From positions 38,029 through 102,028 of the forward strand of contig NZ_APHW01000007.1 of NCBI RefSeq assembly GCF_002741985.1: DNA of 64,000 nt. Reading direction: 5' to 3'. The position numbers and the translations under genes are program-made. Below are positions 9,793 to 19,142 of this stretch, one piece after another. Under the pieces are notes generated by a model. It worked only from the letters and a program-made list of their open reading frames with translations. It had not been told where the DNA came from and ran no database searches. The first letter of the stretch is position 1. Each line of letters starts with the position of its first letter. The stretch comes from Vibrio rotiferianus CAIM 577 = LMG 21460 (GTDB taxonomy: Bacteria; Pseudomonadota; Gammaproteobacteria; Enterobacterales; Vibrionaceae).

Positions 9793-10677
9793 TTAGTTCT
9801 TGCGCTCGATGACATATCGGGCGAACTCTTCGAGTAACTGAGTATTGTATGGGATTGCTTCTAATGCTTGAAGTGCTTCCTGTAACAGAGTGTGAGCTTT
9901 CTCCATTGCTCCCTCTAAACCCAGTAGAGACGGGTAAGTGCTTTTGTTCAGCTCTTGGTCTGAACCTTGCGGTTTCCCTAGTGTTTCTGTATCACTAATG
10001 ATATCAAGAATATCGTCTTGAACTTGAAACGCCAAACCAACAGCTTGTGAGTAGCGCTCTAAGTGTGGCAAGACTTCCAAACCTTTTTCACCTGCAGCTA
10101 GCGCACCAAGTTTGACGGCACAGCTAATCAGAGCGCCAGTTTTATTTCGGTGTATCTCTTCTAGCTCAGCGAGTGTGACTTGACGATTCTCTGCTCCTAG
10201 ATCAAGCGCTTGGCCAACACACATGCCATTTGCGCCAGATGCTTGAGCTAAAGATTGCACCATTCTTATACGCTGGCTTTCTGCATTTGGATTCAGCTGG
10301 CCTTCTGCAATGATAGTAAAAGCTAAGGTTTGCAGCGCGTCACCTGTAAGAATTGCCGTCGCTTCATCAAATTTTATATGACAAGTTGGCTGACCGCGAC
10401 GCAGTTCATCATCATCCATCGCTGGCAAATCATCATGGATAAGAGAGTAAGCGTGAATACACTCAATTGCCGATGCAGGCGTGTCGAGGTCTTGTAGTTG
10501 GCAGCCCAGCATTTGGCCTGTGATATAAACAAGGAAAGGACGAACACGTTTACCACCAAGGAGTAAGCCGTACTTCATCGCTTGAATCAACGGCTGCTGT
10601 TGGTGAGGCATTTGCTCAAGCCATTGATTGAGTTGTTGATTATTTCGTTGTTGATAAGACGTCAATGTCTCTTGCAT
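9793..10677 (-). CDS. ispA: Farnesyl diphosphate synthase
   Basis: IspA builds farnesyl diphosphate from IPP and DMAPP for ubiquinone and undecaprenyl phosphate. Both aspartate-rich motifs are visible: DDLPAMDDD near residue 86 and QVQDDILD near 225. The GGKRVRP segment that binds diphosphate is near 45. I use ATG 10677 (294 aa), where conserved ETLTSYQQR begins. GTG 10689 would add four residues, and neither start has a strong ribosome site. It lies between xseB and dxs. Confidence 0.95.
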   Translation of the reverse strand: MQETLTSYQQRNNQQLNQWLEQMPHQQQPLIQAMKYGLLLGGKRVRPFLVYITGQMLGCQLQDLDTPASAIECIHAYSLIHDDLPAMDDDELRRGQPTCHIKFDEATAILTGDALQTLAFTIIAEGQLNPNAESQRIRMVQSLAQASGANGMCVGQALDLGAENRQVTLAELEEIHRNKTGALISCAVKLGALAAGEKGLEVLPHLERYSQAVGLAFQVQDDILDIISDTETLGKPQGSDQELNKSTYPSLLGLEGAMEKAHTLLQEALQALEAIPYNTQLLEEFARYVIERKN

Positions 10678-10698
10678 CACATTGCTCACTACTAATTA

Positions 10699-10941
10699 TT
10701 ATTCTGACTCAGGGTTGAAGTCACTTAGTGGTGCTTCATCATCTTCGCTAAGAAGAATGCTCACGCGTTGTTCGGCGTCACTCAATTTCGTTTGGCCAGC
10801 ACGCGCCAGAGCAATGCCTCGTTCAAATTTGCGTAAGGCATCATCCAAGGCAAGATCGCCATTCTCTAGTTGATCAACCAAGCCATCTAGCTCTTCAATG
10901 GTTGCTTCAAAGGTCATGTTTTCTGGTTTCTTGACCGCCAT
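10699..10941 (-). CDS. xseB: Exodeoxyribonuclease VII small subunit
   Basis: XseB is the small subunit of the single-strand DNA exonuclease VII; several copies bind one XseA large subunit. The 80-residue acidic helical protein contains the typical core FEATIEELDGLVDQLENGDL followed by LDDALRKFERGIALAR. It is first in the operon with ispA and dxs, an association seen in E. coli as well. XseA is not in this window. Confidence 0.95.
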   Translation of the reverse strand: MAVKKPENMTFEATIEELDGLVDQLENGDLALDDALRKFERGIALARAGQTKLSDAEQRVSILLSEDDEAPLSDFNPESE

Positions 10942-11201
10942 CTTTTATCTGCCTTAATCAAGCCTCTAATGAATGCACGCAAGTTACCTTAGCCTACTAA
11001 CTTGGTCAAATTTAACCTCATATAATTGTCACAAAATTGGCTCGAGTAGACTCTGATGAGACAATCTTGATCATATAAATCGGGAATGAACGATCATTTT
11101 GTGATGTATTAACCAAGATTCCGCTAAAAAAACTGTTCTAAGTGTCGATACAAGTAATAATCTGCTCAAGTGGCATAGTTGGATAGCATGAGGAGTGCTT
11201 T

Positions 11202-11963
11202 GTGGATTTAGCAACCCTAATAGGTTTGATAGGTGGATTTGCCTTCGTAATTATGGCGATGGTATTGGGTGGCAGTATCGGCATGTTCGTCGACGTCACT
11301 TCAATCTTAATCGTAGTAGGCGGTTCTGCTTTCGTAGTGTTGATGAAGTTCACATTGGGGCAATTTTTTGGAGCGGCTAAAATTGCAGGTAAAGCCTTCA
11401 TGTTTAAAGCGGACGAGCCAGAAGATTTAATCGCCAAGATTGTTGAAATGGCAGATGCAGCTCGTAAAGGTGGTTTCCTAGCGCTAGAAGAAATGGAAAT
11501 AGACAACAGCTTTATGCAAAAAGGCATCGATTTGTTGGTTGATGGCCATGATGCAGAAGTCGTAAGGGCGGCACTACAGAAAGATATCGCATTAACCGAT
11601 GAGCGCCATACTCAAGGTACCGGTGTGTTTCGTGCGTTTGGTGACGTTGCTCCTGCGATGGGTATGATTGGTACGCTAGTTGGTCTGGTTGCCATGCTTT
11701 CGAACATGGATGACCCAAAAGCGATTGGCCCTGCGATGGCGGTAGCACTTTTGACTACCCTATACGGTGCGGTGCTATCAAACATGGTTTTCTTCCCTAT
11801 TGCCGATAAGCTTTCTCTGCGCCGCGATCAAGAGACATTAAACCGCCGCCTAATTATGGACGGAGTGTTGGCGATTCAAGATGGTCAGAACCCACGAGTC
11901 ATCGATAGTTATCTGAAGAACTACCTGAATGAAGGTAAACGTGTTCTTGAGATTGACGAGTAA
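11202..11963 (+). CDS. pomA: Sodium-driven flagellar motor stator protein PomA
   Basis: PomA and PomB form the stator channel that couples sodium flow to rotation of the polar flagellum in Vibrio. The 253-residue protein has four membrane segments, two at the N-terminus and two around residues 150-200 (GDVAPAMGMIGTLVGLVAML, then a second after ALLTTLYGAVLSNM). Between them lies a large cytoplasmic loop that contacts FliG. The length equals that of the well-studied PomA. GTG 11202 is used behind a GAGGAG-like site (ATGAGGAGTGC). About 260 bases upstream hold its promoter region and no gene. Confidence 0.97.
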   Translation: MDLATLIGLIGGFAFVIMAMVLGGSIGMFVDVTSILIVVGGSAFVVLMKFTLGQFFGAAKIAGKAFMFKADEPEDLIAKIVEMADAARKGGFLALEEMEIDNSFMQKGIDLLVDGHDAEVVRAALQKDIALTDERHTQGTGVFRAFGDVAPAMGMIGTLVGLVAMLSNMDDPKAIGPAMAVALLTTLYGAVLSNMVFFPIADKLSLRRDQETLNRRLIMDGVLAIQDGQNPRVIDSYLKNYLNEGKRVLEIDE

Positions 11964-11973
11964 TTAGGGGGCT

Positions 11974-12927
11974 GTGATGGATGAAGATCAAAAATGTGAC
12001 TGTCCGCCACCCGGTCTCCCGTTGTGGATGGGGACCTTCGCTGACTTGATGTCACTATTAATGTGTTTCTTCGTACTTCTACTTTCGTTCTCGGAAATGG
12101 ATGTTCTGAAGTTCAAGCAGATCGCAGGCTCGATGAAGTTTGCCTTTGGTGTTCAGAACCAACTTGAGGTGAAGGACATTCCCAAAGGTACCAGTATTAT
12201 CGCGCAAGAATTTAGACCTGGTCGCCCTGAGCCAACGCCAATTGATGTCATCATGCAACAGACCATGGACATCACACAGCAGACGCTAGAATTCCACGAA
12301 GGGGAATCGGATCGTGCGGGTGGTACTAAGCGTGACCAAGGTAAACTTACAGGTGGTCAATCGCCAGACACCTCAACACAAACGAATCAATCTTCAGAAG
12401 CTGAAATGCAGCAACAACAGCAGCAATCAGAAGCGAAATCTCAAGAGATGGAAACCTTGATGGAAAGCATCAAGAAAGCGCTGGAACGAGAGATTGAACA
12501 AGGCGCAATTGAAGTCGAGAACCTTGGTCAGCAAATAGTGATTCGTATCCGAGAGAAAGGGGCATTTCCAGAAGGTTCCGCATTCCTCCAACCTAAGTTT
12601 AGGCCGTTGGTACGACAAGTCGCAGAACTAGTCAAAGATGTTCCCGGTATTGTTCGTATTTCAGGACATACTGACAATCAAAGGTTAGACTCTGAGCTGT
12701 ACCGTTCAAATTGGGATCTATCATCACAGCGAGCGGTGTCTGTTGCCCAAGAAATGGAAAAGGTGAGAGGTTTCTCACATCAACGCTTACGCGTTAGAGG
12801 GATGGCGGATACAGAGCCAGTCGCTCCGAACGATACTGATGCCAATCGCGCACTTAACCGTCGTGTTGAAATCAGCATCATGCAGGGTGAGCCTCTTTAC
12901 AGTGATGAAGTGCCTGTTGTGAACTAA
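11974..12927 (+). CDS. pomB: Sodium-driven flagellar motor stator protein PomB
   Basis: PomB supplies the ion-binding aspartate and the peptidoglycan anchor of the stator. One N-terminal membrane helix contains the sodium-binding Asp in TFADLMSLLMCFFVLL; counting from GTG 11974 this is residue 24, as in characterised PomB. A Q-rich linker near residues 140-155 leads to an OmpA-like domain, with SGHTDNQ near 227 and NRALNRRVEI near 290. ATG 11977 is an equally possible start. It lies 10 bases after pomA, and a terminator follows. Confidence 0.97.
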   Translation: MMDEDQKCDCPPPGLPLWMGTFADLMSLLMCFFVLLLSFSEMDVLKFKQIAGSMKFAFGVQNQLEVKDIPKGTSIIAQEFRPGRPEPTPIDVIMQQTMDITQQTLEFHEGESDRAGGTKRDQGKLTGGQSPDTSTQTNQSSEAEMQQQQQQSEAKSQEMETLMESIKKALEREIEQGAIEVENLGQQIVIRIREKGAFPEGSAFLQPKFRPLVRQVAELVKDVPGIVRISGHTDNQRLDSELYRSNWDLSSQRAVSVAQEMEKVRGFSHQRLRVRGMADTEPVAPNDTDANRALNRRVEISIMQGEPLYSDEVPVVN

Positions 12928-12949
12928 TGCTCTTCACTCTCTATTGAAG

Positions 12950-12977
12950 AAAAGCGAGCTGATAGCTCGCTTTTTTT
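12950..12977 (+). terminator. Terminator of pomAB
   Basis: AAGCGAGCT and AGCTCGCTT form a stem with a three-base loop, followed by seven T, shortly after the pomB stop. Confidence 0.9.
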
Positions 12978-13138
12978 GTCTTTCCAATCCGCTTGGGTGT
13001 ATAATCTTGCGCCCTTAAAGTGAGCTCATACTCTTTAAACTGACCGATAAGAGAACTCCATACGTACTCTTATATGGTTGTACAGTTATGGTGAGTGTCA
13101 CTCATTGTTGATTGCGAAACTAACCTGCGAATTAGACT

Positions 13139-14587
13139 ATGAAATTTATTGTAAAGCCCCATCCAGAAATTTTTGTAAAAAGTGAATCTGTGCGCAAGCG
13201 CTTCACAAAGATTTTAGAGTGCAACATTCGTAACATCGTTAAGAGCCGTACGGAATCAGTCGCGGTATTTAACCGTCGTGATCACATTGAAGTGACCTCT
13301 GAAAGTGATGAGTTTCACGCTGAAGTACTGGAAATCCTGACACATACGCCAGGTATTCACCATACTCTTGAAGTGAAACAAACAGAATTTAAAGATCTGC
13401 ACGATATTTACGAGCAAGTTCTTGAACTAAGCGGTGCATCGATCGAAAACAAGACCTTCGTGGTACGTGCGAAGCGTCGTGGTAAGCACGACTTTACTTC
13501 TATCGAACTAGAACGTTATGTCGGTGGTGGTCTGAACCAAGCGGTTGAGAGCGCGAGCGTGAAGCTGCATAAGCCTGACGTAACCATTAAGATTGAAGTT
13601 TCAAACGATAAGCTAAATCAAGTACTGGCACGCCATAAAGGTCTAGGTGGTTTCCCACTAGGCACGCAAGAAGACGTATTAAGCCTGATCTCTGGTGGCT
13701 TCGATTCTGGTGTTTCTAGCTACTTGCACATTAAACGTGGTTCAAAAGTACATTACTGCTTCTTTAACCTAGGCGGCCCAGCACATGAAATCGGCGTTAA
13801 GCAGGTTTCACACTACCTATGGAACAAATACGGGTCTTCGGCGAAAGTACGTTTCATCTCAGTTGATTTCGAGCCTGTAGTTGCTGAAATTCTTGAGAAA
13901 GTTGACGATGGCCAAATGGGCGTGATCCTGAAGCGTATGTTTATGCGTGCAGCGGGTATGGTCGCTCAAAGAATGAAGATCGAAGCATTGGTAACCGGTG
14001 AAGCGCTAGGTCAGGTATCTAGCCAAACACTGACGAACTTACGCCACATCGATAACGTAACAGATACATTGATTCTTCGTCCGCTTATCAACTGGGATAA
14101 AGAAGACATTATCAACCTAGCGCGTGAAATCGGCACAGAAGACTTCGCGAAGACGATGCCAGAATACTGTGGTGTTATCTCTAAGAAGCCGACAGTGAAA
14201 GCGGTGAAAGGCAAGCTAGAAGCTGAAGAAGCGAAATTTGATTTCAGCATTCTTGAGAAAGTGGTTCAAGAAGCTCGCATGATGGACATTCGTGACATCG
14301 CGAAAGAGTCAGAACAAGCTGCTCCAGAAGTTGAGCAAGTACAAGCCGTAGAAGAGCACGCAATCGTACTGGATATTCGTAGCCCTGAAGAGGAAGACGA
14401 CAACCCACTAGAAATCGATGGCGTTGATGTTAAGCACATCCCATTCTACAAGTTAGGTACGCAGTTTGGTGATTTAGATCAGACTAAGACATACCTACTG
14501 TACTGTGACCGTGGCGTGATGAGCCGCCTGCAAGCACTTTACTTGCAAGAGCAAGGCTTCAACAATGTGAAGGTTTACCGACCATAA
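13139..14587 (+). CDS. thiI: tRNA 4-thiouridine synthase / thiamine thiazole sulfurtransferase
   Basis: ThiI moves sulfur from IscS to U8 of tRNA and, in enterics, also to ThiS for thiazole synthesis. The 482-residue protein has an N-terminal ferredoxin-like and THUMP region (1-165) and a PP-loop [13 protein letters not shown] near 180. A conserved cysteine is in PEYCGVIS near 344. A C-terminal rhodanese domain has its persulfide cysteine in [10 protein letters not shown] near 457. This is the full four-domain enteric form. About 210 bases without a gene precede it. Confidence 0.97.
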   Translation: MKFIVKPHPEIFVKSESVRKRFTKILECNIRNIVKSRTESVAVFNRRDHIEVTSESDEFHAEVLEILTHTPGIHHTLEVKQTEFKDLHDIYEQVLELSGASIENKTFVVRAKRRGKHDFTSIELERYVGGGLNQAVESASVKLHKPDVTIKIEVSNDKLNQVLARHKGLGGFPLGTQEDVLSLISGGFDSGVSSYLHIKRGSKVHYCFFNLGGPAHEIGVKQVSHYLWNKYGSSAKVRFISVDFEPVVAEILEKVDDGQMGVILKRMFMRAAGMVAQRMKIEALVTGEALGQVSSQTLTNLRHIDNVTDTLILRPLINWDKEDIINLAREIGTEDFAKTMPEYCGVISKKPTVKAVKGKLEAEEAKFDFSILEKVVQEARMMDIRDIAKESEQAAPEVEQVQAVEEHAIVLDIRSPEEEDDNPLEIDGVDVKHIPFYKLGTQFGDLDQTKTYLLYCDRGVMSRLQALYLQEQGFNNVKVYRP

Positions 14588-14611
14588 TCGTGTTGTAACG
14601 CAGACAATCAC

Positions 14612-14647
14612 AAAAGCGCAAATTGAGAAATCAGTTTGCGCTTTTTT
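14612..14647 (+). terminator. Terminator after thiI
   Basis: AAAAGCGCAAA and TTTGCGCTTTT are separated by a short loop and end in a T-run, 25 bases after the thiI stop. Confidence 0.88.
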
Positions 14648-14810
14648 CGTTTTAGCACGCGCAAAAAATGGCTTTATGAAGTGATAATATTGAGCTTAAT
14701 CGCACGCTTCGTAATTTGTACTGATATAACGATAATTAATCCGAAATCAGGATGAAAAGGTGAAGTTGATACCAATTTCTGAAGAAGAGGGACAGTGGGA
14801 TTTTTTAGAT

Positions 14811-15018
14811 AAAAAAACACCGCCTAAGAAGGCGGTGTAAGAAATTTGACAGACAGGTCAAAATAAATACAGGAAGTATATGTTTTGTCACAGGGAGTTG
14901 TACACAAAACATCATGGTAGAAATCTACCTAACTCGAAATACGAGTTTGCAAACACAACATCGCAACAGCAAGCCAATTGATTCTAAAAAGAATCAAGCC
15001 GTTCAGGCTCGCGTTGCG
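14811..15018 (-). ncRNA. gcvB: Small regulatory RNA GcvB
   Basis: About 208 nt on the minus strand, recognised by sequence and position. The 3' part reads ACTTCCTGTA, a T-rich spacer, then CCTGTCTGTC, and ends in an ACACCGCC/GGCGGTGT hairpin with seven T; all of this closely matches enteric GcvB. The middle holds the G/U-rich seed region (GATGTTGTGTTTGC, plus strand about 14944-14970). A -35 TTGTCG and a -10 TATATT, 17 bases apart (15025-15053), set the start near 15018. It diverges from gcvA, as in E. coli. GcvB is an Hfq-dependent repressor of amino-acid and peptide transporter mRNAs; targets in this organism are inferred only. Confidence 0.9.
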
Positions 15019-15024
15019 GGATGA

Positions 15025-15053
15025 AATATAGAATTTATCTGGCTGTTCGACAA
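15025..15053 (-). promoter_or_regulatory. gcvB promoter
   Basis: Minus-strand TTGTCG (15048-15053) and TATATT (15025-15030) are separated by exactly 17 bases. The plus-strand gcvA -10 TATAAT (15063-15068) lies just beside it, so the two promoters are back to back and GcvA could control both. Confidence 0.65.
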
Positions 15054-15062
15054 CGGACATTT

Positions 15063-15068
15063 TATAAT
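15063..15068 (+). promoter_or_regulatory. Probable gcvA -10 element
   Basis: A perfect TATAAT lies 40 bases before the gcvA start. No good -35 box is seen at the proper distance, so activation or autoregulation is possible. Confidence 0.5.
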
Positions 15069-15108
15069 GTTTCAGATAAAAAAAACTAATCCTACTTGAG
15101 GTCCCATA

Positions 15109-16029
15109 ATGTCTCGCAGATTGCCTCCGTTGAATTCACTTCGCGTTTTTGAAGCGGCTGCTCGCCATCTTAGTTTTACCCGTGCAGCTGAAGAGCTATT
15201 TGTTACACAAGCGGCTGTAAGTCACCAGATCAAAGCCCTTGAAGAATTCCTATCTTTAAAGCTTTTCCGTCGTCGTAATCGCTCATTGTTGCTCACGGAA
15301 GAGGGGCAAAGCTACTTCCTAGACATTAAAGATATCTTCACTTCGATTGCTGAAGCGACAGATAAGGTATTGGAACGTAGCGAAAAAGGTGCACTGACCA
15401 TCAGCTTACCACCAAGTTTTGCTATCCAATGGTTGGTGCCTCGGTTGGCGGATTTTAATGCCCAAGAACCGGACATTGATGTACGCATTAAAGCGGTCGA
15501 TATGGATGAAGGTTCACTGACTGATGATGTTGATGTTGCTATCTATTATGGTCGTGGGAACTGGCCAGGTTTACGTGCTGATAAACTCTACCAAGAGTTT
15601 TTGATCCCACTTTGTTCACCTTCATTACTTTTAGGTAACAAACCATTAGAATCTCTAAGTGACCTTAAATTACATACCTTGTTACATGATACTTCTCGTA
15701 AAGATTGGAAGCAGTTTGCTCGCCAACAAAATATCGAAGGCATCAATGTGAATCATGGTCCAATTTTCAGCCACTCGACCATGGTGCTTCAAGCGGCTGC
15801 ACATGGGCAAGGGGTCGCTCTAGGAAACAACGTACTAGCCAAACCTGAAATGGAAGCGGGACGCTTAATTGCGCCATTTGACGAAGTATTGGTGTCGAAG
15901 AATGCCTTCTACGTGGTGTGCCACGAACAGCAAGCGGATATGGGACGTATCGCAACGTTTAGAGACTGGATGTTGGCAACCGCGAGAAAAGAACAAGAGG
16001 AAGTATTGGATGAGTCATTGGATAGCTGA
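15109..16029 (+). CDS. gcvA: LysR-family regulator GcvA
   Basis: GcvA controls the glycine cleavage operon and the small RNA GcvB in response to glycine and purines. The 306-residue protein has the LysR winged helix at residues 7-65 (RVFEAAARHLSFTRAAEEL, then VTQAAVSHQIKALE) and a substrate-binding-like effector domain from about 90. The start MSRRLPPLNSLRVFE is characteristic of GcvA. Its neighbours agree: gcvB diverges from it, and DUF423 (ygdD) and rlmM follow as in E. coli, with one extra gene inserted. Confidence 0.95.
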   Translation: MSRRLPPLNSLRVFEAAARHLSFTRAAEELFVTQAAVSHQIKALEEFLSLKLFRRRNRSLLLTEEGQSYFLDIKDIFTSIAEATDKVLERSEKGALTISLPPSFAIQWLVPRLADFNAQEPDIDVRIKAVDMDEGSLTDDVDVAIYYGRGNWPGLRADKLYQEFLIPLCSPSLLLGNKPLESLSDLKLHTLLHDTSRKDWKQFARQQNIEGINVNHGPIFSHSTMVLQAAAHGQGVALGNNVLAKPEMEAGRLIAPFDEVLVSKNAFYVVCHEQQADMGRIATFRDWMLATARKEQEEVLDESLDS

Positions 16030-16633
16030 GGGGCCTGAAAACGGACCACTGTTTATTTTTGCTCACGGCGCAGGAGCTGGCATGGAGCACGATTTCATGA
16101 CTGCCGTCGCCAAGGGATTAGTTGAGCAGGACATACGCGTGGTGCGTTTTAATTTTCCTTACATGGTTAAGCGAGCGGAAGATGGCAAGAAGCGTCCGCC
16201 TGATCGTGCACCAAAGCTTCTTGAAGCCTATGAAGAAGTGATCACTCACTTTACTTCTCAGCCAATCGTGATTGGTGGTAAGTCGATGGGCGGACGCATG
16301 TCGAGCTTGTTAGCAGATAATGAGCTGGTGGCGGGTATTGCCTGTTTAGGTTTTCCTTTTCATCCTCCTGGTAAGCCAGAGAAATACAAAGGTGAACACC
16401 TCGCGAGCATTGAAAAGCCAACTCTAATCCTACAAGGCGAGCGCGATACTTTCGGTAAGCGCGAAGAGTTCGATAGCTTTGCGTTGTCAGAGCAAGTGAA
16501 AGTGAGCTTTTTGCCTGATGGTGACCATAGCTTTAAGCCTCGTAAGAGCTCAGGCTATACAGAAGCCGGTAATATTGCATTGACGGTAGAGCAGTTAGCG
16601 AGATTTGTTAAAGAGGTGTACGGTGAAAAGTAA
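16010..16633 (+). CDS. Alpha/beta hydrolase family protein (Tex30/KANL3-like)
   Basis: A 207-residue predicted cytoplasmic alpha/beta hydrolase. It has FAHGAGAGMEHDF near residue 16 and the nucleophile elbow GGKSMGGRM near 91. An acidic residue in LQGERDTFG near 145 and a histidine in DGDHSF near 170 complete a Ser-Asp-His triad. The HGAGAGM-type start resembles the KANL3/Tex30 hydrolase-like family, whose substrate is unknown. I start it at ATG 16010, overlapping gcvA by 20 bases behind an AAGAGGAAG site. The longer in-frame extension runs inside gcvA and is rejected. It sits between gcvA and DUF423, where E. coli has no gene. Confidence 0.85.
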   Translation: MSHWIAEGPENGPLFIFAHGAGAGMEHDFMTAVAKGLVEQDIRVVRFNFPYMVKRAEDGKKRPPDRAPKLLEAYEEVITHFTSQPIVIGGKSMGGRMSSLLADNELVAGIACLGFPFHPPGKPEKYKGEHLASIEKPTLILQGERDTFGKREEFDSFALSEQVKVSFLPDGDHSFKPRKSSGYTEAGNIALTVEQLARFVKEVYGEK

Positions 16634-17021
16634 GTGGTTACTCTCCTTTACCGGCATTTCTGGCTTAACATCAGTGGCGCTAGGTGCATTTGCTGCGCAT
16701 GGTTTGAAGGCGAAGCTTTCGCCTTATTTACTCGGCGTCTTTGAAACCGGCGTTTTGTACCAGTTCATCCATACTTTGGCTATCGTATTTTGTGCGATTT
16801 TGCTGTTGCTCAATTTGGGACAAAAAGCACAAAAGTATTTTTTCATTGCCGCGATTTGCTTTATCATCGGCATCTTTTGTTTTAGCGGCAGTCTTTACGC
16901 GCTGGCGCTGACGGGCATTAAATGGTTTGGACCAATCACTCCGATGGGAGGATTCTTGTTCATGATCGGCTGGTGTCTGTTCTTTTTTGCTGCGTTTAAT
17001 ATCAAAGAGGTCTCCAAGTGA
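16623..17021 (+). CDS. ygdD: DUF423 family membrane protein (YgdD-like)
   Basis: A small inner-membrane protein of 132 residues with four hydrophobic segments and the DUF423 landmarks GAFAAHGLK near residue 22 and [12 protein letters not shown] near 105. Its function is not known. I use GTG 16623, which overlaps the preceding hydrolase gene by 11 bases. TTG 16605 would add six residues. It overlaps the rlmM start (GTGA). The gcvA-ygdD-rlmM order is the same as in E. coli, so the four genes probably form one transcript. Confidence 0.9.
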   Translation: MKSKWLLSFTGISGLTSVALGAFAAHGLKAKLSPYLLGVFETGVLYQFIHTLAIVFCAILLLLNLGQKAQKYFFIAAICFIIGIFCFSGSLYALALTGIKWFGPITPMGGFLFMIGWCLFFFAAFNIKEVSK

Positions 17022-18109
17022 AACAACTAATGCTCTATTGCCGTTCTGGCTTTGAGAAAGAGTGTGCTGGTGAAATTCAGGACAAAGCAACACAGTTGGA
17101 AGTGTACGGCTTCCCTCGTGTGAAGAAAAACTCAGGTTATGTTGTCTTCGAGTGTTACCAAGATGGAGACGCAGACAAGCTAGCAAAAGGCTTAGACTTT
17201 AGCGCTCTGATTTTCGCTCGCCAAATGTTTGCTGTTGCGGCTGAGTTTGAAGCGCTACCAAGCGATGACCGTATCAGCCCTATTTTGGCTGAACTGTCTG
17301 AAATCGAAGCATTCCCACGTTGTGGCGATCTGCGTATTGAAACCCCAGACACTAACGAAGCGAAAGAGCTATTGAAGTTCTGCCGTAAGTTTACAGTACC
17401 AATGCGTCAAGCAATGCGTGGTAAAGGTCTGATGTGGAATAAAGACAACGCGAAGAAGCCTGTGCTGCACATTTGTTTCGTCGCGCCGGGTCATTGTTAC
17501 GTGGGTTACTCTTACCCGGGCAACAACTCGCAGTTCTTTATGGGCATTCCTCGCCTTAAGTTCCCTGCGGACGCGCCAAGCCGTTCTACGCTGAAATTGG
17601 AAGAAGCATTCCACGTCTTTATTCCTCGTGAGGAGTGGGATGAGCGTTTGGCTCCAGGCATGTGGGGTGTTGACCTAGGTGCATGTCCGGGCGGTTGGAC
17701 TTACCAATTGGTGAAACGTTCGATGTTCGTTCACTGTGTCGATAACGGCATGATGGCGGATAGCCTAATGGAAACCGGTCAAATTAAGCACCACATGGTG
17801 GATGGCTTTAAATTCGAACCAGACCGCAAGAATGTAACTTGGATTGTGTGTGACATGGTTGAGAAGCCAGCACGTGTGGCTCATCTAATGGGTCAGTGGC
17901 TGCTAAAAGGTTGGGCGAAAGAAGCGATTTTCAACCTTAAGCTTCCAATGAAAGGTCGTTACGATGAAGTGCTGCAAGATCTTGAGAACCTAAAAATGTT
18001 CTTGATTGAGAATAAGGTGAAATTCAAGTTGCAAGCGAAGCACCTATACCATGATCGCGAAGAAATCACGATTCACATTCAATGTCTGTCTAATATCTCA
18101 CCACACTAA
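17018..18109 (+). CDS. rlmM: 23S rRNA 2'-O-ribose methyltransferase (C2498)
   Basis: RlmM methylates the ribose of C2498 in 23S rRNA using S-adenosylmethionine. The 363-residue protein has an N-terminal THUMP-like part and a C-terminal Rossmann methyltransferase. The SAM motif [15 protein letters not shown] is near residue 217, and catalytic lysines lie in the C-terminal domain (FNLKLPMKG near 308). GTG 17018 overlaps the DUF423 stop. A terminator follows the gene. Confidence 0.96.
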   Translation: MKQLMLYCRSGFEKECAGEIQDKATQLEVYGFPRVKKNSGYVVFECYQDGDADKLAKGLDFSALIFARQMFAVAAEFEALPSDDRISPILAELSEIEAFPRCGDLRIETPDTNEAKELLKFCRKFTVPMRQAMRGKGLMWNKDNAKKPVLHICFVAPGHCYVGYSYPGNNSQFFMGIPRLKFPADAPSRSTLKLEEAFHVFIPREEWDERLAPGMWGVDLGACPGGWTYQLVKRSMFVHCVDNGMMADSLMETGQIKHHMVDGFKFEPDRKNVTWIVCDMVEKPARVAHLMGQWLLKGWAKEAIFNLKLPMKGRYDEVLQDLENLKMFLIENKVKFKLQAKHLYHDREEITIHIQCLSNISPH

Positions 18110-18138
18110 GCTAAAGTTTTTATGTGGTAGAACAGAAT

Positions 18139-18169
18139 CAAAAAAGCGCCTACAGTACGGCGCTTTTTT
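18139..18169 (+). terminator. Terminator after rlmM
   Basis: AAAAAAGCGCC and GGCGCTTTTTT flank an eight-base loop. The A-run on the other side could also serve the converging nuclease gene. Confidence 0.88.
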
Positions 18170-18197
18170 ATTGCGGTTTAAGAACCGTGACCGTCAC

Positions 18198-18950
18198 TTA
18201 GTTGCTGGTAGGCCACATCTCTTCCCATTTTACAGATTCCATGTTGTCTTCGATGCTATCTGGCGTTTGAGCAAAAAAGTCTAATCCAGTTTGACGTTCA
18301 ACTTCGTCAATGGTGGTAATAAAGTTGGCTAACTCTGAACTTGAAATATCGCGATGCGGAACAATGAACGCGATGGCTTCATCAAAGCTTGGGTCAAGAA
18401 TGACTTTGTAAAACGCGCTCGGGATCACCACGCCATTACCGATTGTTCCTTCGTTGCCTTGGTAAATCGGTCCAGTCACCACATAAAGCTCGTTGTATTC
18501 ATTGGCGAGATCACGAACATGTTCTTCTAGAACTCGCCAACCAACTCGGTTAAACCCCGGAAGTTGAGGCGACATGTTACTCATCAAAAAGCTTTGCTTC
18601 ATTGACTCTCGGGTGAAATCCATTGTCGCTGACGGCGCAAGGTGTCCTCTGTCGTACCCTGAGCTTTTGTAGTCCGCGAGGGTAGAGCGCGCGTAATCCG
18701 GCATTTCAGAGTCTTCTTTGAAGGCGTTACTGCGTTTGTTGGTGATGTTCACGCTTTCCGCGGTGATGTGGTAAGCAACCCAGTCTGCGTTTTTTGTGTC
18801 GTAGTTGTACCCAACTGCATAGCCATCTCGGCAAAGGAACTGATCGCTGTTGGTTGAAGGTATGCCTTTATCAAGGTGTTGACCACAAGTTTCAGCAAGA
18901 CTAGGAAAAGATAGTAGTGTGACTAAAGATACTAAGATGATGTTTTTCAT
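18198..18950 (-). CDS. Secreted DNA/RNA non-specific endonuclease (NUC1 family)
   Basis: A 250-residue nuclease of the beta-beta-alpha-metal type. A signal peptide is clear (MKNIILVSLVTLLSFPSLA, cut before ETCGQ), so it acts in the periplasm or outside. The catalytic motif is YDRGHLAPS near residue 98, where the DRGH histidine is the general base. A metal-binding Asn is expected in MSNMSPQ near 124. Two early cysteines may form a disulfide. It stands alone with no inhibitor gene nearby, as expected for an exported enzyme. Roles in nucleic-acid scavenging or limiting DNA uptake are inference. Confidence 0.9.
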   Translation of the reverse strand: MKNIILVSLVTLLSFPSLAETCGQHLDKGIPSTNSDQFLCRDGYAVGYNYDTKNADWVAYHITAESVNITNKRSNAFKEDSEMPDYARSTLADYKSSGYDRGHLAPSATMDFTRESMKQSFLMSNMSPQLPGFNRVGWRVLEEHVRDLANEYNELYVVTGPIYQGNEGTIGNGVVIPSAFYKVILDPSFDEAIAFIVPHRDISSSELANFITTIDEVERQTGLDFFAQTPDSIEDNMESVKWEEMWPTSN

Positions 18951-19142
18951 TATTTTTCTCCGTTATAGGGAGATCTGAAAATAATGAAATTACTTACTAA
19001 GACTGTGAATTAGCTTATAAACTAATCAGTACCTTGTAGGTTAATAATGGGGTAAATATCATTGCTGTGAATGTAAAGGGTTACACAACAAATTTTATAA
19101 ACGTATTGTCTAACCCCAAACTGACTGCGTAAAGAGATGTAC

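Noticed and set aside
15869..16009. Longer start of the alpha/beta hydrolase
   Set aside because: The extra 47 codons overlap the end of gcvA in another frame, show no family match, and lack a ribosome site.
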